64,000 nt of DNA from Paramecium octaurelia. Lineage: Eukaryota; Ciliophora; Oligohymenophorea; Peniculida; Parameciidae. Made by a program: the position numbers and the translations under genes. The stretch covers positions 208,727-272,726 of the forward strand of contig CAJJDP010000148.1 of the NCBI GenBank assembly GCA_905182995.1. Reading direction: 5' to 3'. The notes beneath the pieces were generated by a model. It was not told where the DNA came from. It saw nothing but the letters and a program-made list of their open reading frames with translations, and ran no database searches. This document shows, piece after piece, positions 1 through 10,832 of the stretch (position 1 is the first letter of the stretch; each line of letters opens with the position of its first letter).

Positions 1-2
1 TG

Positions 3-1922
3 ATTGATTTCGTTAAGCAACTTTTCACACTTTTACCTGTCTACATAAACGAATTATTTTAAACAACTTAGGCTTCATTCGAAAATCAAGGTGATATATC
101 TATAGCAGCAATTGAAATCTGGAATACTATTTGTGCAGAAATGAAAGAAGAAATCATGTAGAATGGCAATCAATAGACACCTGAAAGTAATGCAGTAGAT
201 TGTTGTGTGTAATTTTTTAAAAAGAATTATGAAGGATTCTTACTGCCATTCATGAGAAACCTCTTATTGGATAGTGGAGATGTGGATGATGAATATCAAG
301 GTTTGTCAGTCCCTGATTCATCTTGTAAAGGATTAGCATTTATAATTGATTTCGCTGGAGTCAACACTTACGAATTAGTCAAAAACTTCATTTAGAACAC
401 TCTCACACATTAGCAATGGGAATACAGAAAAGCCAGCGTTATGGCATTTGGTGCTTTGGCTGAAGTTCAGACCAAAGAAATAGAAATGCTCATTAAATCT
501 GCTCTAAGTAATCTTTTCTCTTGTTTGGTTGATCAACACTTCAAAGTCAAGAAAGCAACAGCTCAAACCTTGAGTAGAGTGGCTGAAAATTACCCATAAT
601 GCTTCCATGAACACGATTAAGCGAATCACATGTTGGCAACCTTATTGGATCAATTGAATAACAAAATATCCATTGTTTAACATCTGATTTGGGTCTTTGT
701 TTACCTCACTGAACAGCTGCAACTCTTTTCCATGAGTATATTTAACAGAGAGAAATTTAAAATATTGTAACATTTAGCAAGCACATCAGTAAGAGCAGAT
801 ATTAAGAATTCAGAAATAGCATTAATTGACACAGCTTTCATGGCTATTCTCAATATTATCTATAGTGTTACTGATACGAAATTATGCAATGACTACTTGA
901 TCCAATTCTTTTAATAAATATAACTATTAGAAAGTGGTACATAAGTACCTCTTGAAATTAAATTTCATTTAGAGATGGGATTGATGAGTGCCATGCATGG
1001 TTGTGTAGTGAGATTGGATGATTCAACAACTCCAGAATCAGTATTTGAATCAATCATGAAAACTCTATCAAATGTAGACTCAAGAGTTAAGAATGACTAT
1101 TTCTATGTACTATCAGGAATAGCCTATGCTTTTAAAAAGAAATTATCTAAATATTCGTCTTAATTAATAGCAGAATTAAATAAACCCCTCTCTGAACCAG
1201 ATGACATGGAAAGCTTTAAGACAGCGTTGTTCTGTTTAGCAGATATTGCAAGAGCAATGGAAGAAGAGTTTGTGCCATATATGAGCATTTTAAATTATTT
1301 CTTCGGTTTGATTAAGGTATTAAGAGTATATTAACAATTAGAATCCAAATTTTAATAGAGAATTAAAATTATAAGTGTATAATGCTATTGCAGACATAAT
1401 TTTAGGATTGAAGGATAAATCTTTCCAATTTTTAGGTGATCTGAAAGAGATTCTCAAACTAGGTTTTGCTGCGAGCATGGATTTGACTAAGAGTTAATAG
1501 AATGTTGATTAAGACTATGCAGAAAGATTGAAAGAGACGATGACTTCATTCTATACTTGTATTTTACATGCATATTGCGAACCTAATGTGCCTAACTTTG
1601 ATTTGAGAGACACAGTAGATTGGTTCATAATATTTTGCACTGATATGTGCAATCTAAAATTAAAACCTACAATTGTATAAATATATATATTAAATGATAG
1701 GAATATGTTAGATTGACTTTGTGTTGTATATTTGATTGTTCGCATTTCTTTTAGACAGTGCCAGAGATGAAAATAAAGTTGAAAGACTTCATTACTAGCG
1801 ATTTTGTGATTGAACTGATTAGGAAGTTGAGTCAATTCAATGACAAAGACAATCAAGAATGTGTTTCATTTGCCAAATAGTTACTAAATGACGTTTATGG
1901 ATTTTAATTGAAATTGTATTGA
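3..1922 (+). CDS. Importin beta / karyopherin beta-1, C-terminal part (5' partial)
   Basis: This is a nuclear import receptor of HEAT repeats that carries NLS cargo, usually through importin alpha, across the nuclear pore. The frame is open from base 3, so the N-terminus lies outside the window. With TAA/TAG as Gln it gives 622 residues to a TGA. Two introns are removed: 1317-1341 (25 nt) and 1675-1700 (26 nt). The exon total is divisible by 3. Family hallmarks are a segment like EIWNTICAEMKEE, matching the importin-beta EFWSNVCDEE region, and WEYRKASVMAFGALAE, matching WRYRDAAVMAFGCILEG. Helical repeats continue to the end. Assignment to beta-1 rather than another karyopherin is by these motifs only. 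Confidence 0.88.
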
Positions 1923-1943
1923 ATTAAATTAATTTGAATATTA

Positions 1944-2432
1944 ATGGGTAATGTATGTGAGCCAAGAGAAGAACTTGAAAGGAATGATAGAACTATTTAA
2001 CTTCAAAGACGTCTCGAACCAAGAATGTCAATATCGAGTCCTTATTATGCAAAACTGAAATAAATAGAATCTACATAACATTGTTTGTCTCAATCAGCTC
2101 AAGAAAAACAAATTCTCAATCTAATAGATATTCGTTAATAAATTGTGTAAGAAATGCTTAATCATGTGGAAACTTGTGGTCATTAAGAACTAGTCTCAGC
2201 ATAAATACTGACTGAAACTCACAATTTCTCATCATTTAATTGGATCAATGATTCGAATAGTCATTATGAAAGTTGGAATCCCCAAGATTGTCACACACTC
2301 TAGGAAACCACTTGTGAAAGAGGAATCCATTTGAATGAGTGTATGCGTTTATGTTGTCTTAATTTGGAAGCTTTTAAATATACAGAATAGGGTAGTGATT
2401 ATATTTATGTTGCTTTTATTATGAAATATTGA
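1944..2432 (+). CDS. Unknown protein with probable N-terminal acylation signal
   Basis: An intronless 162-residue frame starts MGNVC and ends at TGA, 21 bp after the importin gene. Gly2 with Cys5 fits N-myristoylation plus palmitoylation, suggesting a membrane-tethered cytosolic protein; this is inference from the first residues. The rest is polar and rich in Gln, Ser and His. A Cys pair occurs near the C-terminus (MRLCCLNLEAF). No family was recognised. Its 3' end is 12 bp from the convergent lyase gene. Confidence 0.7.
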
Positions 2433-2444
2433 TTATCCAATTTA

Positions 2445-3424
2445 TCATTGTTTCTTTGAATTTGGAAAATACCATTCCTTGCCAGGTGTGTAACCCAAAG
2501 TAGAATACAACTCTTTACGTGTTTACATACTATAAATTACTATATTTAATTTCTTTACTTTTAAACTGAATTCACCTAAGACTCATCCTTCTTCAATTAT
2601 TTCAAAAATTCATCAATAGCCTTACTAGCGATTCTTAATGTAGAAACAGGATAGATAACACAATTATAACCCATCTACTCAAATTCCTTTAATGTAATAT
2701 ATGGAGTCTTTCCAAATTCTGTCATGTTAGCCAATAAATATATGTTTGGGTTCTTCTACTTCAATTCCTTAGCCACAATAGCCATTTCTTCCTTTGTGTG
2801 TAAACCTTCAGGGAATATCATATCAGCTCCTGCATCCATATAAGCCTTGCTTCTTTTGATACATTCATCCAATCCATGTGTTCCTCTGGCATCAGTACGT
2901 GCTATATTGGGATTAAATCGATGCTTTACCACAAATAACAAACTCTCCTCCACTACATTGGATACTTGCATTTTTAGCTATTTATATCTTCTTCTCCATA
3001 ACATCGGATGGAACCAATTCCTTTCCATCCAAATGTCCACAACGTTTTGGGAACACCTAATCCTCAATATGGAGACCTGAAGCTCCATGTATGAAATATT
3101 CCCATACTGTTTTTGAACACATCTCTCCTTCTCCGAATCCTGTGTCTGCATCAGCTAGAATTGGTAATCCTGAAGCTAGAGCCACATCCTTAATCGTCTT
3201 ACAGAATCCATCCAAAGTTACCATACTTAAGTACTAATAGCTAAATTGTACCCAATATCTGGAACTCCACTGGATGCAGTCACTGCAGCACCTGAAATGT
3301 ACAGGGCCTCAAAACCATTATCTGCACATTGTCTACCAACTATACCATTGTATGCTCCTGGCATCATTAGACATTTCTAAGCTAATAGCTTTCTAAACAA
3401 TGAGCAATTTTATTTAAATAACAT
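2445..3424 (-). CDS. 2-methylisocitrate lyase-like enzyme (PrpB / isocitrate lyase-PEP mutase superfamily)
   Basis: Members cleave 2-methylisocitrate to pyruvate and succinate (methylcitrate cycle) or act on related 2-hydroxy-acids in a TIM barrel with Mg2+. The 298-residue model uses three introns: 3226-3251, 2902-2929 and 2530-2558. Motifs in order are PGAYNG, GFEALYISGAAV, GVPDIG, ILADADTGFGE (metal-binding Asp residues), KRCGH (catalytic Cys of lyases), VICARTDARG, ANMTEFGKTP, VIYPVSTLR and a C-terminal TRKELYSTLGY. KRCGH argues for a C-C lyase rather than a phosphonomutase. The 26-nt first intron ends in AAG, an unusual acceptor, but it joins VPDIG to MVTLDGF exactly as the family expects. 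No targeting peptide is obvious. Confidence 0.88.
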
Positions 3425-3568
3425 AATAATTTATTATTCCAAAAGAATTACCACTTATAAATTATAAAATATAATAAATTAATTCTTCTTTAATTTTATA
3501 TTAATTAATAACTTCTCCCCTATTAACACAATCTATATAACGCTTTTTATTATTATTTAATTAACTTA

Positions 3569-3832
3569 ATGGGCTGTTCTGAATCTGCTCCCTTTAAATC
3601 ATCTCTCACGCAAAAAACACAGTCAACAATAGACACACCCTCAACACTTGCTAAATGTGTCCTTCCTCTCTCCTTATCTGCCTCCTTTGACAATTTTGAC
3701 ACTTATGAACTCGATGATCAAACCATATCACATTATTATGATGAAATTCAACAGAAAGTCATCACCATACCAAAATTACGTTCCATCGATAATTCGATGA
3801 TTATTTAAAGAAGAAAAATGCTCAGACTTTGA
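3569..3832 (+). CDS. Small protein with MGCSES acylation signal
   Basis: An intronless 87-residue frame ends at TGA. It starts MGCSES: Gly2, Cys3 and Ser6 fit a myristoyl-palmitoyl anchor. The body is Ser/Thr-rich, then acidic around DNFDTYELDD, with a basic end (QRRKMLRL). The function is unknown. It starts 144 bp upstream of, and divergent from, the lyase gene start. Codon use looks native (TAA for Gln in the last codons). Confidence 0.6.
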
Positions 3833-5563
3833 ATAATTAGAACATTATGATTTTATTATTCGGTAACCTAACCTCTTTATATATTTATTGGTTCCTTCTT
3901 ATAATACTACTTACTCTTCATATATTTTAAGCTCATGATCTCACTAAGTGGTTTTATGAATATTATCAAATCATCCTTTGTATTTATTACACTTTACACT
4001 TAAATATACTTACAATTCTATTATCAAATTGAATTCTTGGATATGAACTTTACTTATTCCCTTTTATGCCTTTCTAATCAATTAAATTACGGTTTACAGC
4101 ACTTTGATAACAATCATATAATATTAAAATCCATATTTTTACAATTGTTTGCTAATATGAAATTCTAAATAAATTATTGCAGGTCAAGGTTATCACCTAT
4201 TCAACAATCTACCTGTTATTGAGATGTCTCTAGTTTTTAATGATTTTTGACTCCTTAAATCGCTTAAATCAATGATAAATCATTAAAATAACTTAAATAA
4301 TTCTTTATTATTATAGAATGTTTGCAATTCTACGCATCATATGTTTTCCACTTAAATAAGCCAAGAATCTCTCTAGAAACTTTCAGATCATCTCCAAGCA
4401 ACCAAAAACAGAAGAAATATTTTAGATTCATATACTTTTGAAGATTTAATACATCATAATTAAACATAGACCTAACACGTTTTCATTTTTATGAAATCAT
4501 TCTCCAAAGGTTTGTCGGCGTCCAAAAATTTACATCAATTATTACGACCACTATTATTAAAGAAGAAGGGATTAAATTTGATATTCTTTCTTTATTACTT
4601 CACTCAATATATTTACACTTATAAATATAATCATATATGCTCATCTTTAAAAAATTTATCTTTAATACGATTACATACTCTACAATAACAATTAGATTTC
4701 ATAACATACGTTTAAATTTAGTTATTCATTGTAACGTTTCTCAGTATATGAAAGCTTTAAAATTAAATTTATCAAATTTTTTTATTCTTCCAAGTACTTA
4801 TAATTCTACTCATAACATATTATTTATGACTCTAAAATCAATATGAAATTGAATTTACATGTTGTAACCATTTAAATTTTTTTGAATTAAGGAACTCCAA
4901 AATCACTTGTAGATATTGATATTCTATTGGTCCAATTCCGAATTTATTGTCAATTATTTATAATATAAATTATGAGAATTTCTATTGATAAATTGTTTCT
5001 AAAAGTGCAATGGTAAATATTAATAAAATAGAATATTATTTTTATTTATGGTAATCAAGGACATTTTAGAAGATACTCAATTAATTTAAGGCTCTAATTA
5101 TTGGATGATAATTGGAGTATTTCAAATCTCAATCTAATAATTGAAATAAATTTTTTAATTGAGTTTGCCAAATGATTATTTTTTGATTATTAATGTGTAC
5201 TGAAACTTTAATTCCATATAGATTTCTATCTATAAATATGAAAAATGAGCTCTATCGAAGTCATCAAAACATATGAGTTAACTTTTGTAAATACAATATG
5301 ATAATTGAAGGTGTTTAAAAATGGAAGTGACAGAAAATTGATTAATTATATTCAATTATGAAAAAATTAAACGAAATAATTTATTGAGAGCATTGAAATC
5401 TATTTTGTATATTCGCAGTTGAGAATTGAATATATTAGTCTCATATAATGAATTTTTTTTACTCATTAATTCTTAATTTTAAGAATTGATTAATCTTAGA
5501 ATGATGACCATATATTGGATCACGCGTGAAATTAACAAAGAAGTGGGATATATAAAAAAAAAA
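3833..5563. other. AT-rich interval without a supported gene
   Basis: Both strands are broken by frequent TGA. A short open stretch near 4318-4440 (+, with an SSPSNQKQKKY-like segment) and others around 4491-4850 are too short, and lack the composition of neighbouring genes. No repeats, RNA gene or terminator structure was recognised. Confidence 0.5.
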
Positions 5564-5881
5564 TCATTTTTTCAAGTTAAAGAATGTTGGGTTAACCCAC
5601 ATTAGGTTAGGCCTAGATGTAATGAGTTGTTTGGTTTGTTTAGAAATAGTAAGGGCTGGTTCATCCTTACTAAATTGGCATAGTACAATATCTAGATTGA
5701 ATCTCACTCTTTTCTTAAGTTTTAGTTTATGATTGGGTTTGTGACAAATGAATTGGGATGTTGATATGTCATCTTTGGGCATAAATTCCGAATTGTAATC
5801 ATCTAAACATTCGAGATCATCATTTGTTTGATTCTGATAATCTGAAATCGGGATCTAAAATATTGATTTTGGACCTATCAT
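5564..5881 (-). CDS. Small protein with a PP1-docking-like RVRF motif
   Basis: An intronless 105-residue frame runs from an ATG at 5881 to a TGA. The N-terminal third is acidic (NDDLECLDDYNS). The centre is basic, HKLKLKKRVRFNLD. KKRVRF matches the [RK]-x(0,1)-V-x-F short motif by which many regulators dock on protein phosphatase 1, and the flanking basic and Asn/Asp residues fit this too. A PP1 regulator is therefore an inference from one motif. No domain was recognised. An upstream exon cannot be excluded. Confidence 0.5.
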
Positions 5882-6091
5882 TTGAAAATGATATATTTTT
5901 TTATGTTTCCAAATTTATTCTTTTGCTCTATATTAGATAAAATATATATCTTTGAATATCTGATTAATTATTTAGGTAGTTGATATATAATTGACAATAA
6001 AACAAGCATTGTAATATTTAAATAATCCAGTAATATCATATTGATTTAATTCTAATATTGATGCATTAATTATAATAGTTAATACATAAAA

Positions 6092-8089
6092 ATGGGTAAT
6101 TGTAATTTTAATTCAAATGAGAAAATCACATTGCTAAATGGAAGACTTAAATAGATGAAATTGCTTACTGACAGAGGAGACTACTCTATCTATGAACACA
6201 TTGAAGAGGAGAAATAATATGAATATTGGGTATGGAAATCAGAAAAAGTCACTTTTGAAGAAGCTGAACTAACTGCTTAAGATATTCGATCATGCGAATC
6301 GATAACCAAAATCCATTATCACTCAAGAGGTTATATATCTGAAACCTTTACTAAACAATACATATTTGCCATACTTATGGAACATCCTACCTTCAATTTA
6401 TGGGAGTATTTATATAGACAAAAAATACTCTCCTAAAATTAGATCATAAATATGGTAGTTAACATCATAGAGGCACAAAGAACATTAAGAGATAGTTATT
6501 AATATTTGGGGTTCTAAAATATATATACGAAAGATGGGAATTAGTGGATGCTTAAACCTTTCTAATAAAAAAAATCCTTTGTGACCAATAATAAACAATT
6601 TGAAGGTTATCCAGCTCCAGAAGAGTTAATGAATATTAAATTTGATGTTGAAAGGGCTACTGTTTTTGGTTTTGGGATGTTAATGTTACATTTAATTTTA
6701 AGTAATTTCTCATTCTAATTTAAAATTAGATAAAAGTAATCAGGATTTATATATGGCATCCAGTATTGACTAGAATGCCTTAAGTCTTAGAATCCAAGAA
6801 TTATTATAGAAGTAAAATTATGATCAAGAGTTCTTAAAAATAATTGGTGAGATGCTAACTATTGATCCAAATTATAGACCTGATTATACAAAGTTAGTTA
6901 TTTTATTAGCAATCAAAAACATTGGATTGTCACCTCAATAATAGAATCACTTGTCATAAGTTTTAAATTAAAGTTAAAGGAGCAAGAAAAGTGAAATCCT
7001 TAATGGATTAGTTTCAGTACCTATAGAAAAAGAGAACTATATCATTAAATTACTTAGCAGTCAATAATAGATGAAAAAAATAGGTGAAGAAGAAGAGGAA
7101 TCAATGAGTATAATAAATTTTACTTATTTAGATTCTGCAAATAAATAAGTTGAAGAAGTCATAAATACTTACTCTGTCATTTATTATAATAATCATTTGA
7201 CTTTGAATGAATCTTTTGATTACAACGATTTTACTAGTGTGATGAATTATGCAACTAGATATGAGGGATATGTTAAAAACAAAAAGTATAAATATACTTA
7301 AATTATAGAAAACATGGTTCAGGAACATTGTATTTATCAAACTATGAATATTTTTAAGGAAATTTTGTAAATGATTTAATAGAAGGTTAAGGGCAATTTT
7401 ATACTCTCAATAAGAGTACTGTGAGAGGAGTATGGAAGGCTCAAATACTTTAGGCGAGGTTATCAATTTCTAGATTCAAACCCTTATTCTAGTAACATTA
7501 ATAAATGAGTGATAAAAGTAATGAGAGAACACAGGTTTAAAGTGTAGTAGAAGATGTAGCTGAGGAAATATGGTATTCAAATGTTGCTCCGATATTTGAT
7601 GCATCTACTTAGTTTCATTCTGATAATAAATAATATAAAACATAATAGAGTGATCAAATTACATTTCATTCAACTGTAGATTTAAATAATCGCAGATAAG
7701 GTAAATATCATAATTAAACTCAGGTTACATATCAAATGAAGAAGGAATTGTCATATATGCTGGCTTATTTTGTGGTAATCAATATGATGGTTATGGAGTA
7801 CTCAAGAATCTTAATTATGAATAGATTGATTTTGTAGATCATTTGAATTTAAACTTAGCTAGCAAAGCGTGGGTTAAATATGATGGCCAATTCAAAATGG
7901 GAAAGTAAATAATTATAAAAACAAATTAGAAAAAATGGGAATGGCACTTTACACTTTTCTGATAAGAGCATCTTTTAAGGAATATTTTAAGATGATTAAA
8001 TATCTGGAATGGGATAATTTATTAATTCAAGAAATGAGGTTATAAATGGTAGATGGATCAATGGATTATATCTATAAGAGACTAAATGA
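6092..8089 (+). CDS. Pseudokinase-like protein with C-terminal MORN repeats
   Basis: The model has four introns (6702-6729, 7286-7308, 7701-7723, 7905-7929) and 632 residues, with an exon total divisible by 3. The start MGNCNF suggests dual acylation. Residues 1-290 resemble a protein-kinase fold: a YPAPEELM segment like the APE motif, then FDVERATVFGFGMLMLHLIL like subdomain IX, and TIDPNYRP like subdomain XI. I see no HRD catalytic loop and no DFG, so it should be catalytically dead. The C-terminal part has MORN-type repeats such as HGSGTLYLSNYEYFQGNF, EGQGQFYT, YDGQFKMGK and NGNGTLHFSD. MORN repeats often bind membranes or scaffold cortical structures. It probably acts as a membrane-attached scaffold. 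Confidence 0.8.
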
Positions 8090-8782
8090 TTTTTCTGATT
8101 CAATTCTGTATTTCTACTATATATACAAGATAATTAAGATTTATAAAAACAAGAATTGAAACCTATAGCGTTATTGCATCATTAAGAATAATAGTGACAA
8201 TTTTTAAATTCGACTTTTCTGTTTAATCGTTAGGTAAACCGTCACTTTCTTGAAAAACAAATTTATTAACCATTTTTACACAGATAGCTATGAAAGTGTT
8301 AATCTGAATTCCCTATAAGAATTCTATAAATTTAATGAATGAATTTTTGTTCTCATTTTTAAATTGGTCATTCTCACAGTTATTATTTATCAATTTTGAA
8401 TTAACTTAACTGTATTCTACTATACAGCTCTATCCCATATAAATGAATGTTTAATTCTATGTCTTTCACTTAATAATCATTTTTTTAAGCGATTCATAAT
8501 ATGTTAATATATTTAATTTAAATATTTTTACTGCCAATTGGAATTTAAGAAGCAGAATTGGTTGAAACAAAGATTAAACATCAGAAATATGTTTCTTTCA
8601 TGAAACCATACTTGTAAAATTTATTCGTAATCTTCTGATTCTGTTACTCAAGATATTATAAATTACAATCAGTTCGAATTCTTGAGCGCATTTCACTATA
8701 ATTCTAAATAATGCATATTTTCCAGCTTTATGTAAATTTAGAAATTTTATCTAAGGTATCTTATTTAATTATAACTGTGTAA
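8090..8782. other. AT-rich intergenic interval
   Basis: About 0.7 kb separates the pseudokinase gene from the ubiquitin-like locus. Only short frames are present, none with family motifs. Promoter elements cannot be identified from a single sequence. Confidence 0.45.
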
Positions 8783-9362
8783 ATGGATCCAATTTAAATA
8801 ACGGAACGAATTAGGAAAGTGATCTAGTTACTTCTTAGGATATAATTCAATGTGCTGTGCTATAGGAATATACATCAAGACTAAATTCAGTATAGTTCTT
8901 TTATATCATATGATAAATAATTTCTAAAAACTTAGGATGAAGTGGAATTAATATAAATAAAAAAAAATATTCTATTATGTTTGCTTCTTTAAATCAATGG
9001 AAAAGAGTTGAAAATGTCCCTCCAATTGCGGATGAAATTTGCCATTACGCAGTTCAAAATGCTAACCAATAGAATAAAATCGGAAATGGAGAATAAAATA
9101 TCGTAATATTTTTGGATTTGAAGGAACTTGGGTTCGATAAAAAAAAAGCAGTAATCATTAAAATGTCATAAATTATTGGAGAATTCATGAAAAAAAATTT
9201 CAAAAAATATTCAGTTTACTTAAATACTAATAATATGTATTTGAAATACAAAGAGTAGTTATTGAGTAAGGATTGCAAATTTAGTGATTATAATTTCGTA
9301 AGTAATGAAATAGTATATTTCACATAATTAAATCAAGAATAAATTGAAAAAAGGAATCCAAA
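8783..9362 (+). other. Coding-looking leader upstream of the ubiquitin-like/Hint locus
   Basis: Two overlapping frames look protein-like. One starts at 8783 (MDPIQITERIRKV...), the other at 8977 (MFASLNQWKRVENVPP...). Both are Gln- and Lys-rich and neither matches a family I know. They run straight into the ubiquitin-like domain at 9363 but in other frames, so they may be N-terminal exons of that gene, a separate small gene, or decayed sequence. Long open frames arise easily here because only TGA stops. Confidence 0.35.
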
Positions 9363-10532
9363 ATGTTTTTAACTTTTGATATCTTTGTTAAATCCCTTTT
9401 AGCAAAAACCCTTGTACTGCAAGTATGTGGTTGGGATACTACTATCTATGATGTTAAGCTAAAAATATAGGATAAGGAAGGATATAATCCGAATCAAATT
9501 GTACTCCTTAGAATGGGGAATCGTCTAGAAGAAAAAAAAACTTTAGTTGATTATAACATAATAAAAGAGACTACTTTGTATATACAATTAAGACCAAGAG
9601 GTGGTTGTTTTCCTGGAAATGCTCCAATAAAACTTTTTGATGGAAGAACAAAAATAATAAATTAGATTGAGTTAGGTGATATTGTTATGTGTTATGATTT
9701 TGAATAAAAAGAGTTCAAGTAGTCAAAGGTGCTATTTAAGAAAATCTCATCTGAAAAATAATAATTAATAGAAATCATATGTGAAAATGGAAGAATTGTT
9801 TGTACACCAAATCATCCTGTTTATACTTACACAGGATGGAAAGCATAGAACCACATCCAAATTTTTGTATTGAAAAGTTAAGTGCTACTGATCTTATATT
9901 TGATTCTAATGAAAGGTTTATTAATATTACAACTGAATATCCAAATAACTTCATTGCCTTTGACTTTTTAGTTCATAATCTGAATAAAATACGAGTTGAA
10001 ATTTATGAAAATAGAGAAGAATTTGAAGTAATGCCAGGTTTTTTAGTCTAAAACTTAAAAGTCATTATTGAAAAGAAAAAAGGAATACCTGTGAAAAATT
10101 AATAATTATATTTTAAAGGAATTTTAATGAATGATCATTTTTCGTTAGAAGATTAGAATCTATAACTTAATGAATCTGAACCAGATTTCTTAATATTAAA
10201 AGTAATAAATGATTTTCAAGGATATTAATAAGCATTTGATAACAATTTCAATAATAACAAGAATATTTCAATAATAACACATAATTAGTAATATGAATTA
10301 TCATTTAAGAAGAATGATAAAATAGGAAAAATAAAAGAACTATTATAGACTTTAGAATCTAAAAGAGTAAATAGAAAGATCATTCATATTATGTAATGGA
10401 AAACCATTACAGTCTAAAAATATGGACGAAAATATTGATATATTAAAAAGAAATTCAGTTTTTAAATGGATTGAGTAATTTTTGATTTAATAAAGACTTA
10501 TTCTACAGAGAAATATTAGACTAAATGATTGA
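9363..10532 (+). pseudogene. BUBL-type locus: ubiquitin-like domain, Hint autoprocessing domain, further ubiquitin-like domains; frame interrupted
   Basis: The first segment is clearly ubiquitin-like: DIFVKSLLAKTLVLQV, VKLKIQDKEGYNPNQ, LVDYNIIKETTLYIQL, ending RPRGG. Immediately after the Gly-Gly comes Cys and a Hint (hedgehog/intein) domain: CFPGNAPIKLFDG, QIELGDIVMCYDF (block A), IVCTPNHPVYTYTGW (block B TxxH) and FDFLVHN (block G His-Asn). Two weaker ubiquitin-like segments follow (VKNQQLYFKGILMNDHFS; then IGKIKELLQTLE). Ubiquitin-like domains flanked by bacterial-intein-like domains are known in ciliates as BUBL genes, where Hint cleavage frees an activated ubiquitin-like C-terminus. Here the frame is interrupted about three times, so the copy looks broken unless these are sequence errors. 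The residue after His-Asn is Leu, favouring cleavage over splicing. Confidence 0.72.
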
Positions 10533-10832
10533 TTTTCTGTTGATTTTAGCATAAATTAATGCATAAAAGAATATAATTTTTAATTTTATTTTCAAAATTT
10601 CCAATTATCTTTGATTTTGCAATAATTTTTTAGTAATAAGTCATTATGTAATAATAAAATCATATAATTAATAAACAAATATTTTTATTTTTTTAAACAC
10701 TACAGTAGATCTAATCAACGTTGAAAGTATATTTTTGATTGATCAACAATCTGGAGGAGTCTCAATTAGATTCACTTTAGAGATAAATGATCAGTAGTTG
10801 GAGAATGTATCTTAACTTAAAGATTCCTTGTA
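10533..10832. other. Spacer with weak ubiquitin-like trace
   Basis: Roughly 170 nt of very AT-rich sequence is followed, from about 10708, by a frame containing VSIRFTLEINDQQLENV. That recalls the start of another ubiquitin-like fold but is too short to assign. It may be an N-terminal part of the next gene or residue of the BUBL locus. Confidence 0.3.

Noticed and set aside
2847-3080. Plus-strand frame opposite the lyase
   Set aside because: Antisense shadow of a gene with clear family motifs.
9363-10532. Self-splicing intein inserted in polyubiquitin
   Set aside because: No nucleophile (Cys/Ser/Thr) follows the terminal His-Asn and no homing-endonuclease segment is seen, so an intein-like cleavage domain of BUBL type fits better.
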